Source: Leptolyngbya sp. PCC 6406 (GTDB lineage: Bacteria; Cyanobacteriota; Cyanobacteriia; Phormidesmidales; Phormidesmidaceae). From it: a stretch of DNA of 39,678 nucleotides. Positions 18,424 through 26,442 of this stretch are shown piece by piece (the stretch's first letter is position 1; each line of letters starts with the position of its first letter). The stretch lies in contig NZ_KI913949.1 in the NCBI RefSeq assembly GCF_000332095.2, positions 5,131,036 to 5,170,713 on the forward strand, written 5' to 3'. Under the pieces are notes generated by a model. That model was not told the origin of the DNA. It did not search any database and saw nothing but the letters and a program-made list of their open reading frames with translations. The position numbers were made by a program, and so were the translations under genes.

Positions 18424-18885
18424 TCAGTCAAGCTGCCCGGTTTGCCGTAACGCCTCGAACAGGCCAATCGCTACACTACTGGCAAGATTTAAGCTACGGA
18501 CTCCGGGTTGGGCCATGGGAATCCGAGCCGTCTGATCACAGGCGGTCAGGATTGCTGGGGGCAGCCCCCGCGTCTCTGGGCCAAAAATCAGCCAATCTTC
18601 AGGGGTGTAGGCCAGGGCTGTATAGCTAGAAGTTCCTGAAGTGCTAAATCCAATCCACTGGCCGCCGCGATCGCGGGCTTCTTGGGCAAAGGCATTCCAA
18701 GTCTCATGCACCTGGAGATCGACATAGGGCCAGTAGTCAAGGCCCGCCCGCTTGAGGTAGCGATCACTGAGTTCAAATCCCAAGGGCTGCACTAGGTGTA
18801 GTGTCGTTGCCGTCGCTGCACAGGTACGGGCAATGTTCCCCGTATTGGGGGGAATTTCTGGATTAACGAGCACAATTCTGACCAT
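18424..18885 (-). CDS. trmL: tRNA (cytidine/uridine-34 2'-O)-methyltransferase TrmL
   Basis: TrmL is a SPOUT-class enzyme that methylates the ribose of the wobble base of tRNA-Leu isoacceptors using S-adenosylmethionine. The 153-residue protein shows the family motifs: NPEIPPNTGNIARTCAA at the start, FGPETRGLP in the middle, and RSLNLASSVAIGLFEALRQ forming the trefoil-knot cofactor site. An upstream in-frame TTG would add seven residues; ATG 18885 is chosen because family members begin right at this strand (MVRIVLVNPE). A tRNA-Leu gene lies 2 kb away, probably by coincidence. Confidence 0.93.
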   Translation of the reverse strand: MVRIVLVNPEIPPNTGNIARTCAATATTLHLVQPLGFELSDRYLKRAGLDYWPYVDLQVHETWNAFAQEARDRGGQWIGFSTSGTSSYTALAYTPEDWLIFGPETRGLPPAILTACDQTARIPMAQPGVRSLNLASSVAIGLFEALRQTGQLD

Positions 18886-19086
18886 AGCACCGGGTTCCCG
18901 TGGCAAGTATTCGCCCCCAGGGGCACTAGAACATTAGATCGTAAGTTGGTCTGAGATGGGGAGGATCGATAGATCTTTTTTATCTCCCCTTTAGTTTTGG
19001 GGTCGTGGCTTAGGGATCGCGGTTGACAGGGACTAGAAGCTGTGAATCGCTTTCCTGGAGACTGTTTGATGGCCTTCAGGGGGGTC

Positions 19087-20238
19087 TTAAGCCGCGCAGG
19101 GTAGACAGAGTTCCTGGGCCAAGGCAGTTTCCTGATCCTGGGTAGATTGAATGGCCTGGGCCATGATCTCTGCCACTGTGTAGCCCTGATCATGGAGGCG
19201 TAGCCATCTTTGGGCCTCATTGCCAGAAGCCAATAGGGATTTGAGGGGGGTGAGAAAACAGCTAAAGCCGTGGCGACGGGCAATGGGTAAGAGGGTGGTA
19301 TACAGCTCTTGGATCCAGTCCTGGGCACGGATGGGGTGGCCATCTTGCCAGTGGCGTAGGGTCGCTTCTAGGCTAGAGCGAGCGACGGCCTGTTCATTTG
19401 CGATCGCAATTTCCAGTAAGTCCTCCGCCCGACTCTGGGCCGGGAGCTGACTTTGGAGCAGGGGATCCAGACTCGGATCCGCGATGACCTGAAGCAGCCG
19501 CGCCTCCAACAGGGCCGTAATCGCCAGCAAATGGACCGGATTAGTCACCAAATCACTGATCCGCAGTTCCAAACGATTCAGACCATAGGGGCGGCGATCG
19601 CCATTGGGGCGCACCGAAATCCAGAGATGACGTACATTTTGCATCGTGCCCGCCGCAAGCTGGGCTTCGACCCATTGGATGTGGTGGGCGTGACTTTCAA
19701 ACAGGGGCACCTGCTGGGGCGTTTGGGGAAACAGATGCCAGCGGGTGGAATGGTACCCCGTCACTGCCCCATCGAGAAAGGGAGAGGCAGCGGTCATCGC
19801 CAAATAGAGGGGAGCTTCCAGACGAATCAGACGGCAGGCCCGCATCAGCACCTCTGGATCCGCCAGACCTACATTGATGTGAATGCTGGCGGTGACCACA
19901 TCTGTGCCGTAGGTCTGCTCAATATAGGTGTGGTAGGGGTTTTGCGGATCAGAACGGTAGAACTTCTGGGTGTCTCCCAGGGAAAGGGTGCTGCCGGGAA
20001 CCAGGGTGTAGTTCCCCAGTTGCTTAAGGTAGGCGCGGAGGTCTTGGCGCGGACGCACCAGTTCGCACAGCAATTGCTCATAGCGATGGAGGGGGGCGGT
20101 GGTGTACTCGACATTGCGGTTGTCGGGCTCTCGGACAAAACCGTTGAGGTTCGCCACAATGCGATCGGAAAATCCTACGATCTGTCCCGCTGGGGTGCCA
20201 GTGTAGATCTCGACTTCAAAACCTTTGGATAGGGACAC
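19087..20238 (-). CDS. gshA: Glutamate-cysteine ligase, cyanobacterial type
   Basis: It catalyses ATP-dependent joining of glutamate and cysteine to gamma-glutamylcysteine, the first step of glutathione synthesis. The 383-residue length and motifs fit the cyanobacterial/GCS2-like group: GFEVEIYTG at the N-terminus, PDNRNVEYTTAP near 38, TASIHINVGLAD near 116 and NRLELRISDLVTNP near 220. The start codon is GTG at 20238 (GTG TCC CTA). trmL follows on the same strand after about 200 bp. Confidence 0.93.
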   Translation of the reverse strand: MSLSKGFEVEIYTGTPAGQIVGFSDRIVANLNGFVREPDNRNVEYTTAPLHRYEQLLCELVRPRQDLRAYLKQLGNYTLVPGSTLSLGDTQKFYRSDPQNPYHTYIEQTYGTDVVTASIHINVGLADPEVLMRACRLIRLEAPLYLAMTAASPFLDGAVTGYHSTRWHLFPQTPQQVPLFESHAHHIQWVEAQLAAGTMQNVRHLWISVRPNGDRRPYGLNRLELRISDLVTNPVHLLAITALLEARLLQVIADPSLDPLLQSQLPAQSRAEDLLEIAIANEQAVARSSLEATLRHWQDGHPIRAQDWIQELYTTLLPIARRHGFSCFLTPLKSLLASGNEAQRWLRLHDQGYTVAEIMAQAIQSTQDQETALAQELCLPCAA

Positions 20239-20337
20239 GGCACGCCTCGCAAGACAACTCTTCCCATCATATCGGTGGGCTTGCCCTGCAAGCCTTCAGC
20301 CCCATGCGCTGCACAGCATCTGCCGCACAGCATCTAT

Positions 20338-20364
20338 ATATATGCGATATATGCGATATATGCG
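20338..20364. repeat. Three tandem copies of ATATATGCG
   Basis: A perfect 9-bp tandem repeat of three units in the promoter-side region upstream of gshA. It is possibly a phase-variable or AT-rich upstream element; no function is evident. Confidence 0.8.
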
Positions 20365-20474
20365 TGGGATATGGAAATGCAATGGGATATACCATCGCGT
20401 AGACAAGACGCCTACCGCCAGCGTCTAGCGTGCACGACGCAAACAGAGCTGCCTCCATACCGGAGAGGACTAAT

Positions 20475-20679
20475 GTCTACCCCTGTTAAGGTGAACAAAT
20501 GAACTATTCCTTGATATACGGGCGTTTCAGCGATCAGCCCTCAAAATCGGGAATTGCAACCTCGGCTTCGCGGATTTTCTTTCACAGAAGCAAAGTGAAC
20601 CAAGGCTCGTAAACCTTGTTTTCTCGTTGGCCATCACGCCGATCTATTGGTACAAACGCTCACCTTAACAGGGGTAGAC
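20475..20679. mobile_element. 205-bp MITE with perfect 20-bp terminal inverted repeats
   Basis: Both ends carry GTCTACCCCTGTTAAGGTGA in inverted orientation with no mismatch, flanked by the direct repeat TAAT (20471-20474 and 20680-20683). The 165-bp interior has no transposase and no good coding sequence, so it would need a transposase supplied in trans. The wider flank GACTAATGTCT occurs at both ends because the target resembles the element tip. It inserted between gshA and the tRNA-Leu terminator. Confidence 0.8.
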
Positions 20680-20698
20680 TAATGTCTTATCAACTTTG

Positions 20699-20725
20699 GA
20701 GTCTTGAACAACTTGTTCGAGACTC
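20699..20725. repeat. 27-bp imperfect palindrome
   Basis: Two 13-base arms (GAGTCTTGAACAA and its complement with one T/C difference) around a central C. It lies just beyond the tRNA terminator hairpin. Confidence 0.7.
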
Positions 20726-20735
20726 TACCCACAAC

Positions 20736-20776
20736 AAGCCCCGGCCTCAATCAATCGCGATCGCAGGTCGGGGCTT
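20736..20776 (-). terminator. Hairpin downstream of tRNA-Leu
   Basis: A 12-bp stem (AAGCCCCGGCCT / AGGTCGGGGCTT, one G-U pair) with a 17-base loop, 20 bp beyond the tRNA 3' end on the minus strand. The following U-run is broken (TTGTTGT), so it is a weak intrinsic terminator. The loop contains the HIP1 octamer GCGATCGC. Confidence 0.7.
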
Positions 20777-20795
20777 ATGGTTTAAGAGTGACCGA

Positions 20796-20877
20796 TGCGG
20801 ATGAAAGGACTTGAACCTTCACGTCCGAAGACACTAGAACCTAAATCTAGCGCGTCTACCAATTCCGCCACATCCGC
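20796..20877 (-). tRNA. tRNA-Leu (anticodon UAG)
   Basis: The minus strand gives an 82-base class II tRNA. The acceptor stem GCGGATG pairs with CATCCGC plus discriminator A. The D-arm contains TTGGTAGAC. The anticodon stem CTAGA/TCTAG encloses loop TTTAGGT (anticodon UAG, reading CUA/CUN leucine codons). There is a variable arm (TGTCTTCGGACGT) and a T-arm with GGTTCAAGTCC. The CCA end is not encoded. Confidence 0.97.
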
Positions 20878-21224
20878 ATTTCAGATATCTATAGTATCAA
20901 CAATACTGGACAATATTGATCGATTCCGTGGATTGGATCGATTCCGTGGATGACGTAGATGGCGGCGGTGGATCCGCTGCTGCCCGTCCCTGGAAAGAGA
21001 TTCCCGACCCGAGCGCAACCTTCTGCAAGACTGTCCACCGAATCCAGCAAGGGAAGCGACTACACTATATCTTTAGGGCGTGGTTTGATTGAAACGTCAT
21101 TTGTTGTGCCTCACACAACAGGGAAATGGGGTTCGAGGCAAGCTAAAAGCATATTGGGAGCGCTCCGTGCCCAGCGCCCCCCGCTCGCTCCACTGACGCA
21201 GGTATACGAGGAGACACCAAACGG
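20878..21224 (+). promoter_or_regulatory. dnaK upstream region
   Basis: About 350 bp between tRNA-Leu and dnaK. It holds two direct copies of GATCGATTCCGTGGAT (20918-20933 and 20936-20951) and the dnaK ribosome-binding site GAGGAG at 21208-21213. No CIRCE heat-shock operator (TTAGCACTC-N9-GAGTGCTAA) is present. Confidence 0.5.
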
Positions 21225-23945
21225 ATGGGAAAAGTCGTTGGCATTGACCTAGGCACAACCAACTCAGTAGTTGCGGTCATAGAGGGGGGTAAACCCGTCG
21301 TCATTGCCAATGCTGAGGGGATGCGCACGACCCCATCGGTGGTGGCCTTTAGCAAAGATGGCGAGCGTCTCGTGGGGCAAATGGCCCGCCGCCAAACTGT
21401 GCTAAATCCCCAGAACACCTTCTACGGGGTGAAGCGCTTCCTCGGACGCAAGTACGGCGAATTGTCCCCCGATTCCAAGCGGGTTCCCTACACCATCCGC
21501 CGTGATGATGCCGGAGATGTGCGAATCAAATGTCCCCGGCTGGAAAAGGAATTCGCCCCAGAGGAAGTTTCCTCCATGGTGCTGCGGAAGCTGGCGGAGG
21601 AAGCCAGTCGCTACCTGGGCCAGCCCGTCACCGGGGCCGTGATCACTGTGCCCGCCTATTTCAACGATGCCCAGCGACAGGCAACCCGGAATGCGGGGCG
21701 GATTGCGGGGCTAGAGGTCAAGCGCATCCTGAATGAGCCTACGGCTGCGGCCCTGGCCTATGGTCTGGATCAGCAGTACAACCAGACAGTGCTGGTGTTT
21801 GACCTGGGAGGCGGCACCTTTGACGTATCGGTGCTGGAAGTGGGGGACGGCGTCTTTGAGGTCAAGGCCACTGCTGGCGATACCCAACTCGGGGGCACCA
21901 ATTTTGATACCAAAATTGTGGACTGGTTAGCGGAGCAGTTCCTAGAGAGCGAGGGAACCGACCTCCGCCGCGATCGCCAATCCCTACAAAGACTGACCGA
22001 AGCAGCGGAAAAGGCCAAAATCGAGCTGTCAGGGGTGAATGTCACCGACATCAACTTGCCCTTCATCACTGCCACCGCCGACGGGCCAAAGCATATCGAA
22101 ACCCGGCTGACCCGGCTCCAGTTTGAAGGACTCTGCGGCGATCTTCTCAGTCGTCTGCGGGGACCGTTGAAGCAGGCCCTGAACGATGCGGGGATGATTC
22201 CAGATCAGATCGATGAGGTGGTGCTGGTGGGGGGGGGTAGCCGTATGCCCATGGTGCAGGAACTGGTGCGATCGCTCATTCGCCGCGAGCCCAACCAAAA
22301 CGTCAACCCCGATGAAGTCGTGGCAGTGGGGGCCGCGATCCAAGCCGCCATTTTGAATGAAGAAATCCGAGACATTCTGCTGCTGGATGTCACCCCCCTG
22401 TCTCTGGGGCTGGAAACCATCGGTGGTGTGATGAAAAAGGTGCTGCCCCGCAACACCACGATTCCCGTGCGGCGCTCGGACATTTTCTCCACCTCGGAAA
22501 ATAACCAGACCATGGTGGAGGTCCACGTGCTCCAGGGGGAGCGGGAAATGGTGTCTGACAATAAATCCCTAGGGCGGTTTAAGCTCATGGGCATTCCCCC
22601 CGCCCCTCGGGGGGTACCCCAGGTCCAGGTGTCCTTCGATATTGACGCCAACGGCATTTTGCAAGTCTCCGCCATGGACCGCACCACAGGGCGGGAGCAG
22701 AGCCTCACGATTCAGGGAGCCTCGACCCTGGCAGAGGATGAGGTGCAGCGCATGATTCAGGAGGCGGAGGAGTTTGCCGATACCGATCGTCTCAAGCGAG
22801 AGCGGGTGGAAAAGCGCAACCGAGCCGAAGCCCTTACCTACCAGGCGGAGCGGGTGCTGCGGGAAGTGGTGCTGGACTTTGGGATGCAGTTTGGCCGCGA
22901 TCGCCGTCGTCGCATCGAGCGCCTGATTCAAGAACTGCGGGAATGTCTGGAAAAAGGGGATGAGCGGGGCATCGACATCACCCAAGGGGAACTCCAGGAC
23001 GAGGTGTACGAACTCAACCGGGAAGCCTATCTCTACGAAGATGAAGAGGAGGAAGACCTGCTGGGGCAAATTGGTGGCACCCTACGCCGTACCTTTGGAG
23101 GCGGTGGCAACCGGGCCGATGATACTTGGAACCGTCCCTCGGCCTGGGAGGATAATGCCTGGGACTATGATGCCCCCCGCTATGGCAGTCCCCGCCCCAA
23201 TTCCTATCCCGAGGACTACTACAGCCGTCCGCGATCGGATGGTTACGGCAATACGCCCCCCCGCTATCGGGAAGAGTCCTACCGAGGGCCATCCCGGCCT
23301 CCGGCACCCAGTTATGGGAATGACCCTTACCGGGAACCGTCCCAGCCTCCGGCACCCAGTTATGGGAATGACCCTTACCGGGAACCGTCCCAGCCTCCGG
23401 CACCCAGTTACGGGAATGACCCTTACCGGGAACCGTCCCAGCCTCCGGCACCCAGTTATGGGCGGGATCGCTATCGGGAGCCATCCCGTCCCGCCGCTGT
23501 ACCGGATGGGGCCGATTCCTATAATCCTGGCCCCAGATTTTCCGGCTCTCGGGGTCGGGGAGAAACCACGGGCAATATGCCGCCCTCGGGGGATCGCTAT
23601 CCTAGGGAACCCCGCCGTCGGGAAGGGGCTACGCCTGTGCGCCGAGACTATCGCCCCGATTCGGCCTATGGGGATAATCTGGCTACTCCCATGGAAGATC
23701 CCTGGACCAATGGCAATGGCCCAGGAGAGGGCTATTCTACCCCGCCGCCTCAGGGCGATCTGGGACAACGGCCCCGGAGTCGCGATGGCCAGAGGCCGGT
23801 CAAAGACCATCGCAGTGACAACCAACCGCCTGTGCGGGATCCCTATCCCCCAGTCTCACCACGGGATCAGCCTAGCCGTCCTACCAGCCGCCCTGGGGGA
23901 TCCTACGACGATGACAACTGGGGGGATGAGGATGAGTGGTTTTAG
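21225..23945 (+). CDS. dnaK: DnaK chaperone, DnaK3-like, with long disordered tail
   Basis: An Hsp70 chaperone. The ATPase domain covers about 1-380 ([13 protein letters not shown] at the start, [18 protein letters not shown]). The substrate domain follows at about 385-510 ([19 protein letters not shown]) and then a helical lid. Unlike ordinary DnaK (about 635 residues), it continues from about residue 620 to 906 with a Pro/Ser/Arg/Tyr/Asp-rich, probably disordered tail. The tail includes four tandem 16-residue repeats. The insertion-like segment [22 protein letters not shown], the extended C-terminus and an adjacent dnaJ match the cyanobacterial DnaK3 type, reported to associate with membranes. 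ATG 21225 has GAGGAG upstream. The 5' flank lacks CIRCE. Confidence 0.93.
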   Translation: MGKVVGIDLGTTNSVVAVIEGGKPVVIANAEGMRTTPSVVAFSKDGERLVGQMARRQTVLNPQNTFYGVKRFLGRKYGELSPDSKRVPYTIRRDDAGDVRIKCPRLEKEFAPEEVSSMVLRKLAEEASRYLGQPVTGAVITVPAYFNDAQRQATRNAGRIAGLEVKRILNEPTAAALAYGLDQQYNQTVLVFDLGGGTFDVSVLEVGDGVFEVKATAGDTQLGGTNFDTKIVDWLAEQFLESEGTDLRRDRQSLQRLTEAAEKAKIELSGVNVTDINLPFITATADGPKHIETRLTRLQFEGLCGDLLSRLRGPLKQALNDAGMIPDQIDEVVLVGGGSRMPMVQELVRSLIRREPNQNVNPDEVVAVGAAIQAAILNEEIRDILLLDVTPLSLGLETIGGVMKKVLPRNTTIPVRRSDIFSTSENNQTMVEVHVLQGEREMVSDNKSLGRFKLMGIPPAPRGVPQVQVSFDIDANGILQVSAMDRTTGREQSLTIQGASTLAEDEVQRMIQEAEEFADTDRLKRERVEKRNRAEALTYQAERVLREVVLDFGMQFGRDRRRRIERLIQELRECLEKGDERGIDITQGELQDEVYELNREAYLYEDEEEEDLLGQIGGTLRRTFGGGGNRADDTWNRPSAWEDNAWDYDAPRYGSPRPNSYPEDYYSRPRSDGYGNTPPRYREESYRGPSRPPAPSYGNDPYREPSQPPAPSYGNDPYREPSQPPAPSYGNDPYREPSQPPAPSYGRDRYREPSRPAAVPDGADSYNPGPRFSGSRGRGETTGNMPPSGDRYPREPRRREGATPVRRDYRPDSAYGDNLATPMEDPWTNGNGPGEGYSTPPPQGDLGQRPRSRDGQRPVKDHRSDNQPPVRDPYPPVSPRDQPSRPTSRPGGSYDDDNWGDEDEWF
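23289..23480 (+). repeat. Four tandem 48-bp repeats inside dnaK
   Basis: The in-frame unit encodes PS(R/Q)[13 protein letters not shown] four times, and a fifth, degenerate copy begins at 23481 ([10 protein letters not shown]). Copies 1-3 are almost identical at the DNA level, implying recent duplication and possible length variation between strains. Confidence 0.92.
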
Positions 23946-24026
23946 GAAATTTCCCAAAACCAGCGCTTAGGACTCTGCGGCGGCAGTAGCTTACCTATTT
24001 GCTGATGTGGAACCCCTTGTGTGTCC

Positions 24027-24065
24027 TGGAATCCCCTTTCATCCTTCTGCCTTCATCCTTCTGCC
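24027..24065. repeat. Tandem TTCATCCTTCTGCC repeat in the dnaK-dnaJ spacer
   Basis: Two perfect 14-bp units (24038-24051, 24052-24065). Bases 24027-24052 also occur exactly at 14429-14454, so this is a dispersed repeat family. Confidence 0.8.
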
Positions 24066-24095
24066 TTGCGGTATTAGGGCTGTTTTTTGGAATCC

Positions 24096-25112
24096 ATGCA
24101 GAACTTTCGCAACTATTTTGAGCTGCTAGGGGTGGCCCAGGGGGCACCCCTAGATGAAGTCAAGCAAGCCTATCGTCAGATGGCCCGCAAATATCATCCG
24201 GATCTCAATCCTGGTGACAAGGCAGCGGAGGAGCAGTTCAAGCTGCTGGGGGAAGCCTACGAGGTGCTCTCGGACCCGGAGAAGCGGGCTCAGTACGAAG
24301 AATACAGCCGCTTTTGGCAGCAGAAGGGCTTTCCTCGACCTGGGAGTAGCCGCAGCGGATCATTCTCCCTAGATAAAATCAATTTCGGGGATTTTGGCGA
24401 CTTTAATACCTTTGTGGATCAGCTCCTCAACCGTCGTCGGGATACCCCCCGCCCCGGTCGGGACCAGCCCCCTGCCCCCGTTCCAGAAATGGGTCGCGCC
24501 GCCGCCGCGAATGATCCCTATCGGCCTGCTGATTCTCGAACGTCTTCCCGAGCCTCCACCCGGCCCAGAGGGCCATCGCGCCCCCCTGCCCGCTCCACCA
24601 GCCGCCGTGATGCCGAGGCCAACCTCACCCTGCCCCTAGAGAAAGCCTATACCGGGGGACAGGAGCGTATCCGCCTAGAGGATGGCCGTTCCCTGGAGGT
24701 AGATATGCCTATGGGTATGGTGACAGGGCAGCGCATTCGTCTCAAGGGTCAGGGTATGGGGGGCGGCAACCTTTATCTGCGGATCGAGGTGGAACCCCAT
24801 CCTCTATTTGAGCTTCAGGGTGATGACATTTTTTGTCGGGTTCCCGTAACCCCTAGCGAAGCAGCCTTGGGTGGCCCCATTGAGGTACCGACTCTGGATG
24901 GTCCTGTGCAAATGACGATTCCGGCAGGGGTGCAGACTGGACGGCGACTGCGACTGGCGGGGAAAGGTTATCCAGTCAACCGCGATCGCAGGGGTGATCA
25001 GGTGGTGGAGCTGGTGGTGACGGTGCCGTCGGAGTTGAGTGATCGCGAACGGGCGCTCTACAGCGAACTGCGAGAAACGGAAACCTTCAAGCCCCGCCAC
25101 ACCTTGCTGTAG
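24096..25112 (+). CDS. dnaJ: DnaJ-family co-chaperone without zinc fingers
   Basis: The J domain is at about 5-65 with the HPD motif at H34-P35-D36 (KYHPDLNPGD). An Arg/Pro/Ser-rich linker follows (about 85-170), and then the two beta-barrels of the DnaJ C-terminal domain (about 175-330; PMGMVTGQRIRLKGQGMGGG, GVQTGRRLRLAGKGYP). There is no CxxCxGxG zinc-finger region, so it is a type II (CbpA-like) J protein. It follows dnaK by 150 bp and probably stimulates that ATPase. An upstream TTG would add three residues; ATG 24096 fits the family start (MQNFRNYFELLGV). Confidence 0.93.
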   Translation: MQNFRNYFELLGVAQGAPLDEVKQAYRQMARKYHPDLNPGDKAAEEQFKLLGEAYEVLSDPEKRAQYEEYSRFWQQKGFPRPGSSRSGSFSLDKINFGDFGDFNTFVDQLLNRRRDTPRPGRDQPPAPVPEMGRAAAANDPYRPADSRTSSRASTRPRGPSRPPARSTSRRDAEANLTLPLEKAYTGGQERIRLEDGRSLEVDMPMGMVTGQRIRLKGQGMGGGNLYLRIEVEPHPLFELQGDDIFCRVPVTPSEAALGGPIEVPTLDGPVQMTIPAGVQTGRRLRLAGKGYPVNRDRRGDQVVELVVTVPSELSDRERALYSELRETETFKPRHTLL

Positions 25113-25167
25113 GGAAGGTGACTACATTCAGGCGAGCAGGGCGAGTCAATCACGGGGGAGGGGCAGC

Positions 25168-26043
25168 ATGGGGGGAAGGGGCAAGATTGAGACAGAGGTC
25201 TGGACCGCTGGGCTGCTACTGGCTCCGGCCTTGGCACTGCTGGGGCTGTTTGTGTTTTGGCCTATTCTCTATCTTCTGGGACTGAGCTTTACCCAGGGCA
25301 GTTTTACCCGTGCTGGGGTGGAGTGGACGGGGCTACAAAATTATCTGCGGTTGGTGCTAGATCCCGATGTGGTTCAGGTTTTAGGGAACACGGTGTATTT
25401 CACCGGGGCGACGGTGGTGCCCAGTGTGGTCATTGCTCTGGGGTTAGCGGTACTACTGAACCGCACTGTGGCGCTGCGGGGACTGCTACGGGCTGCTTAT
25501 TTTATTCCCGCTGTCACGTCCTTGGTGGCGGTGGGGTTGGGGTTTCGCTGGTTATTCCAAACCGATGGTCCGGTGAATAGCCTGTTGGGTTTCCTCGGGG
25601 GAGAACCGATTCCCTGGCTGGGGAGTACCCTCTGGGCCATGCCGGTGCTGATTGGGCTCAGTATTTGGAAACAGCTTGGGTTCAACTTGGTGGTGTTTTT
25701 GGCCGGGTTGCAAACGATTCCCCGCAATCGCTACGAAGCAGCGGCCCTGGATGGGGCGGGGCCATGGGCGCAGTTTTGGCACATTACCCTACCGGGATTG
25801 CGGCCTACCTTGGTGTTTGCGGTGGTGACGACGGCTATCTTCACGCTGCGGGGATTTGAGCCTGTGTATGTGATTACGGGGGGCGGTCCCCTCAACAGCA
25901 CCAATATTCTGGTGCATTACATCTATCAACAGGCTTTTGGCCAGTTCGATTTTGGCTATGCTGCCGCTGCCGCGATCGCACTCATGGCAGTGGTGGGTGG
26001 GTTGGTCTATTTACAATTGCGGTTTTGGGATCAGCCTTCCTAG
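25168..26043 (+). CDS. Carbohydrate ABC transporter permease (MalF/UgpA type)
   Basis: A 291-residue inner-membrane permease with six predicted helices. The EAA loop that docks to the ATPase is present: EAAALDGAGPWAQFWHITLP, followed by GLRPT. The open frame extends 43 codons further upstream into the 3' end of dnaJ, but ATG 25168 is chosen: it has GGGGAGGGG just upstream and the protein then starts at the first helix. No second permease, binding protein or ATPase gene is adjacent, so it is an orphan component whose partners must lie elsewhere. It is read in the same direction as dnaJ, 55 bp downstream. Confidence 0.92.
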   Translation: MGGRGKIETEVWTAGLLLAPALALLGLFVFWPILYLLGLSFTQGSFTRAGVEWTGLQNYLRLVLDPDVVQVLGNTVYFTGATVVPSVVIALGLAVLLNRTVALRGLLRAAYFIPAVTSLVAVGLGFRWLFQTDGPVNSLLGFLGGEPIPWLGSTLWAMPVLIGLSIWKQLGFNLVVFLAGLQTIPRNRYEAAALDGAGPWAQFWHITLPGLRPTLVFAVVTTAIFTLRGFEPVYVITGGGPLNSTNILVHYIYQQAFGQFDFGYAAAAAIALMAVVGGLVYLQLRFWDQPS

Positions 26044-26442
26044 GGCGTGTGGGCAATTAACGAGGAAACCCTTGCGGGGTAGACATGACCACGCCCGCCC
26101 TACTGAAGCAAGCTAGGGGCTGTAACCGCTCCATGGCCAGGAATCTGGCTTTGATTGTCCACAGCTCCTAGGGCAAACGGAACCCGTAAGCGGTGACCCC
26201 CTGCGCGTTTGTCCTAGGATGCGGGAATAGTTAAGGAATAATCACCTACGGATTTTTTGATTCCCCTCGCCCCTTGTCCGCTGTTTTCAGAGCTGTCTGA
26301 TCGGTATTGCCCAGGGTTTGGACCAGGTACTGTTTTGGGCAGAATTGATACACCAGCAGATGTGATGGCTGCGAAGTCAGGGTGATAGTGCCCAGGGATA
26401 TTCTCTCTGGCGAGAGTTTTTACACGCTACCAGTATTCGGGC
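26044..26442. other. Intergenic region with a long structured hairpin
   Basis: About 400 bp. The main feature is a hairpin at 26166-26229: TCCTAGGGCAAACG pairs with CGTTTGTCCTAGGA over 14 bp (one G-U pair) around a 36-base loop. No U-run follows. It could be a 3' element of the permease transcript, an RNA motif in the leader of the kinase gene, or a small RNA. A 28-codon frame from 26084 has no support and is not called. Confidence 0.55.

Noticed and set aside
20878-21224. CIRCE heat-shock operator before dnaK
   Set aside because: No TTAGCACTC-N9-GAGTGCTAA or close variant is present on either strand.
20959-21252. 97-codon reading frame upstream of dnaK
   Set aside because: It overlaps the dnaK start in another frame, shows no recognisable protein pattern, and lies where the dnaK promoter and leader should be.
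23289-23480. Possible CRISPR-like periodic repeat
   Set aside because: The 48-bp units are in frame within dnaK, have no spacers and encode a regular peptide repeat.
23082-23825. Long minus-strand reading frame opposite the dnaK tail
   Set aside because: It mirrors the repetitive, GC-biased dnaK tail; the periodic peptide is an antisense artefact.
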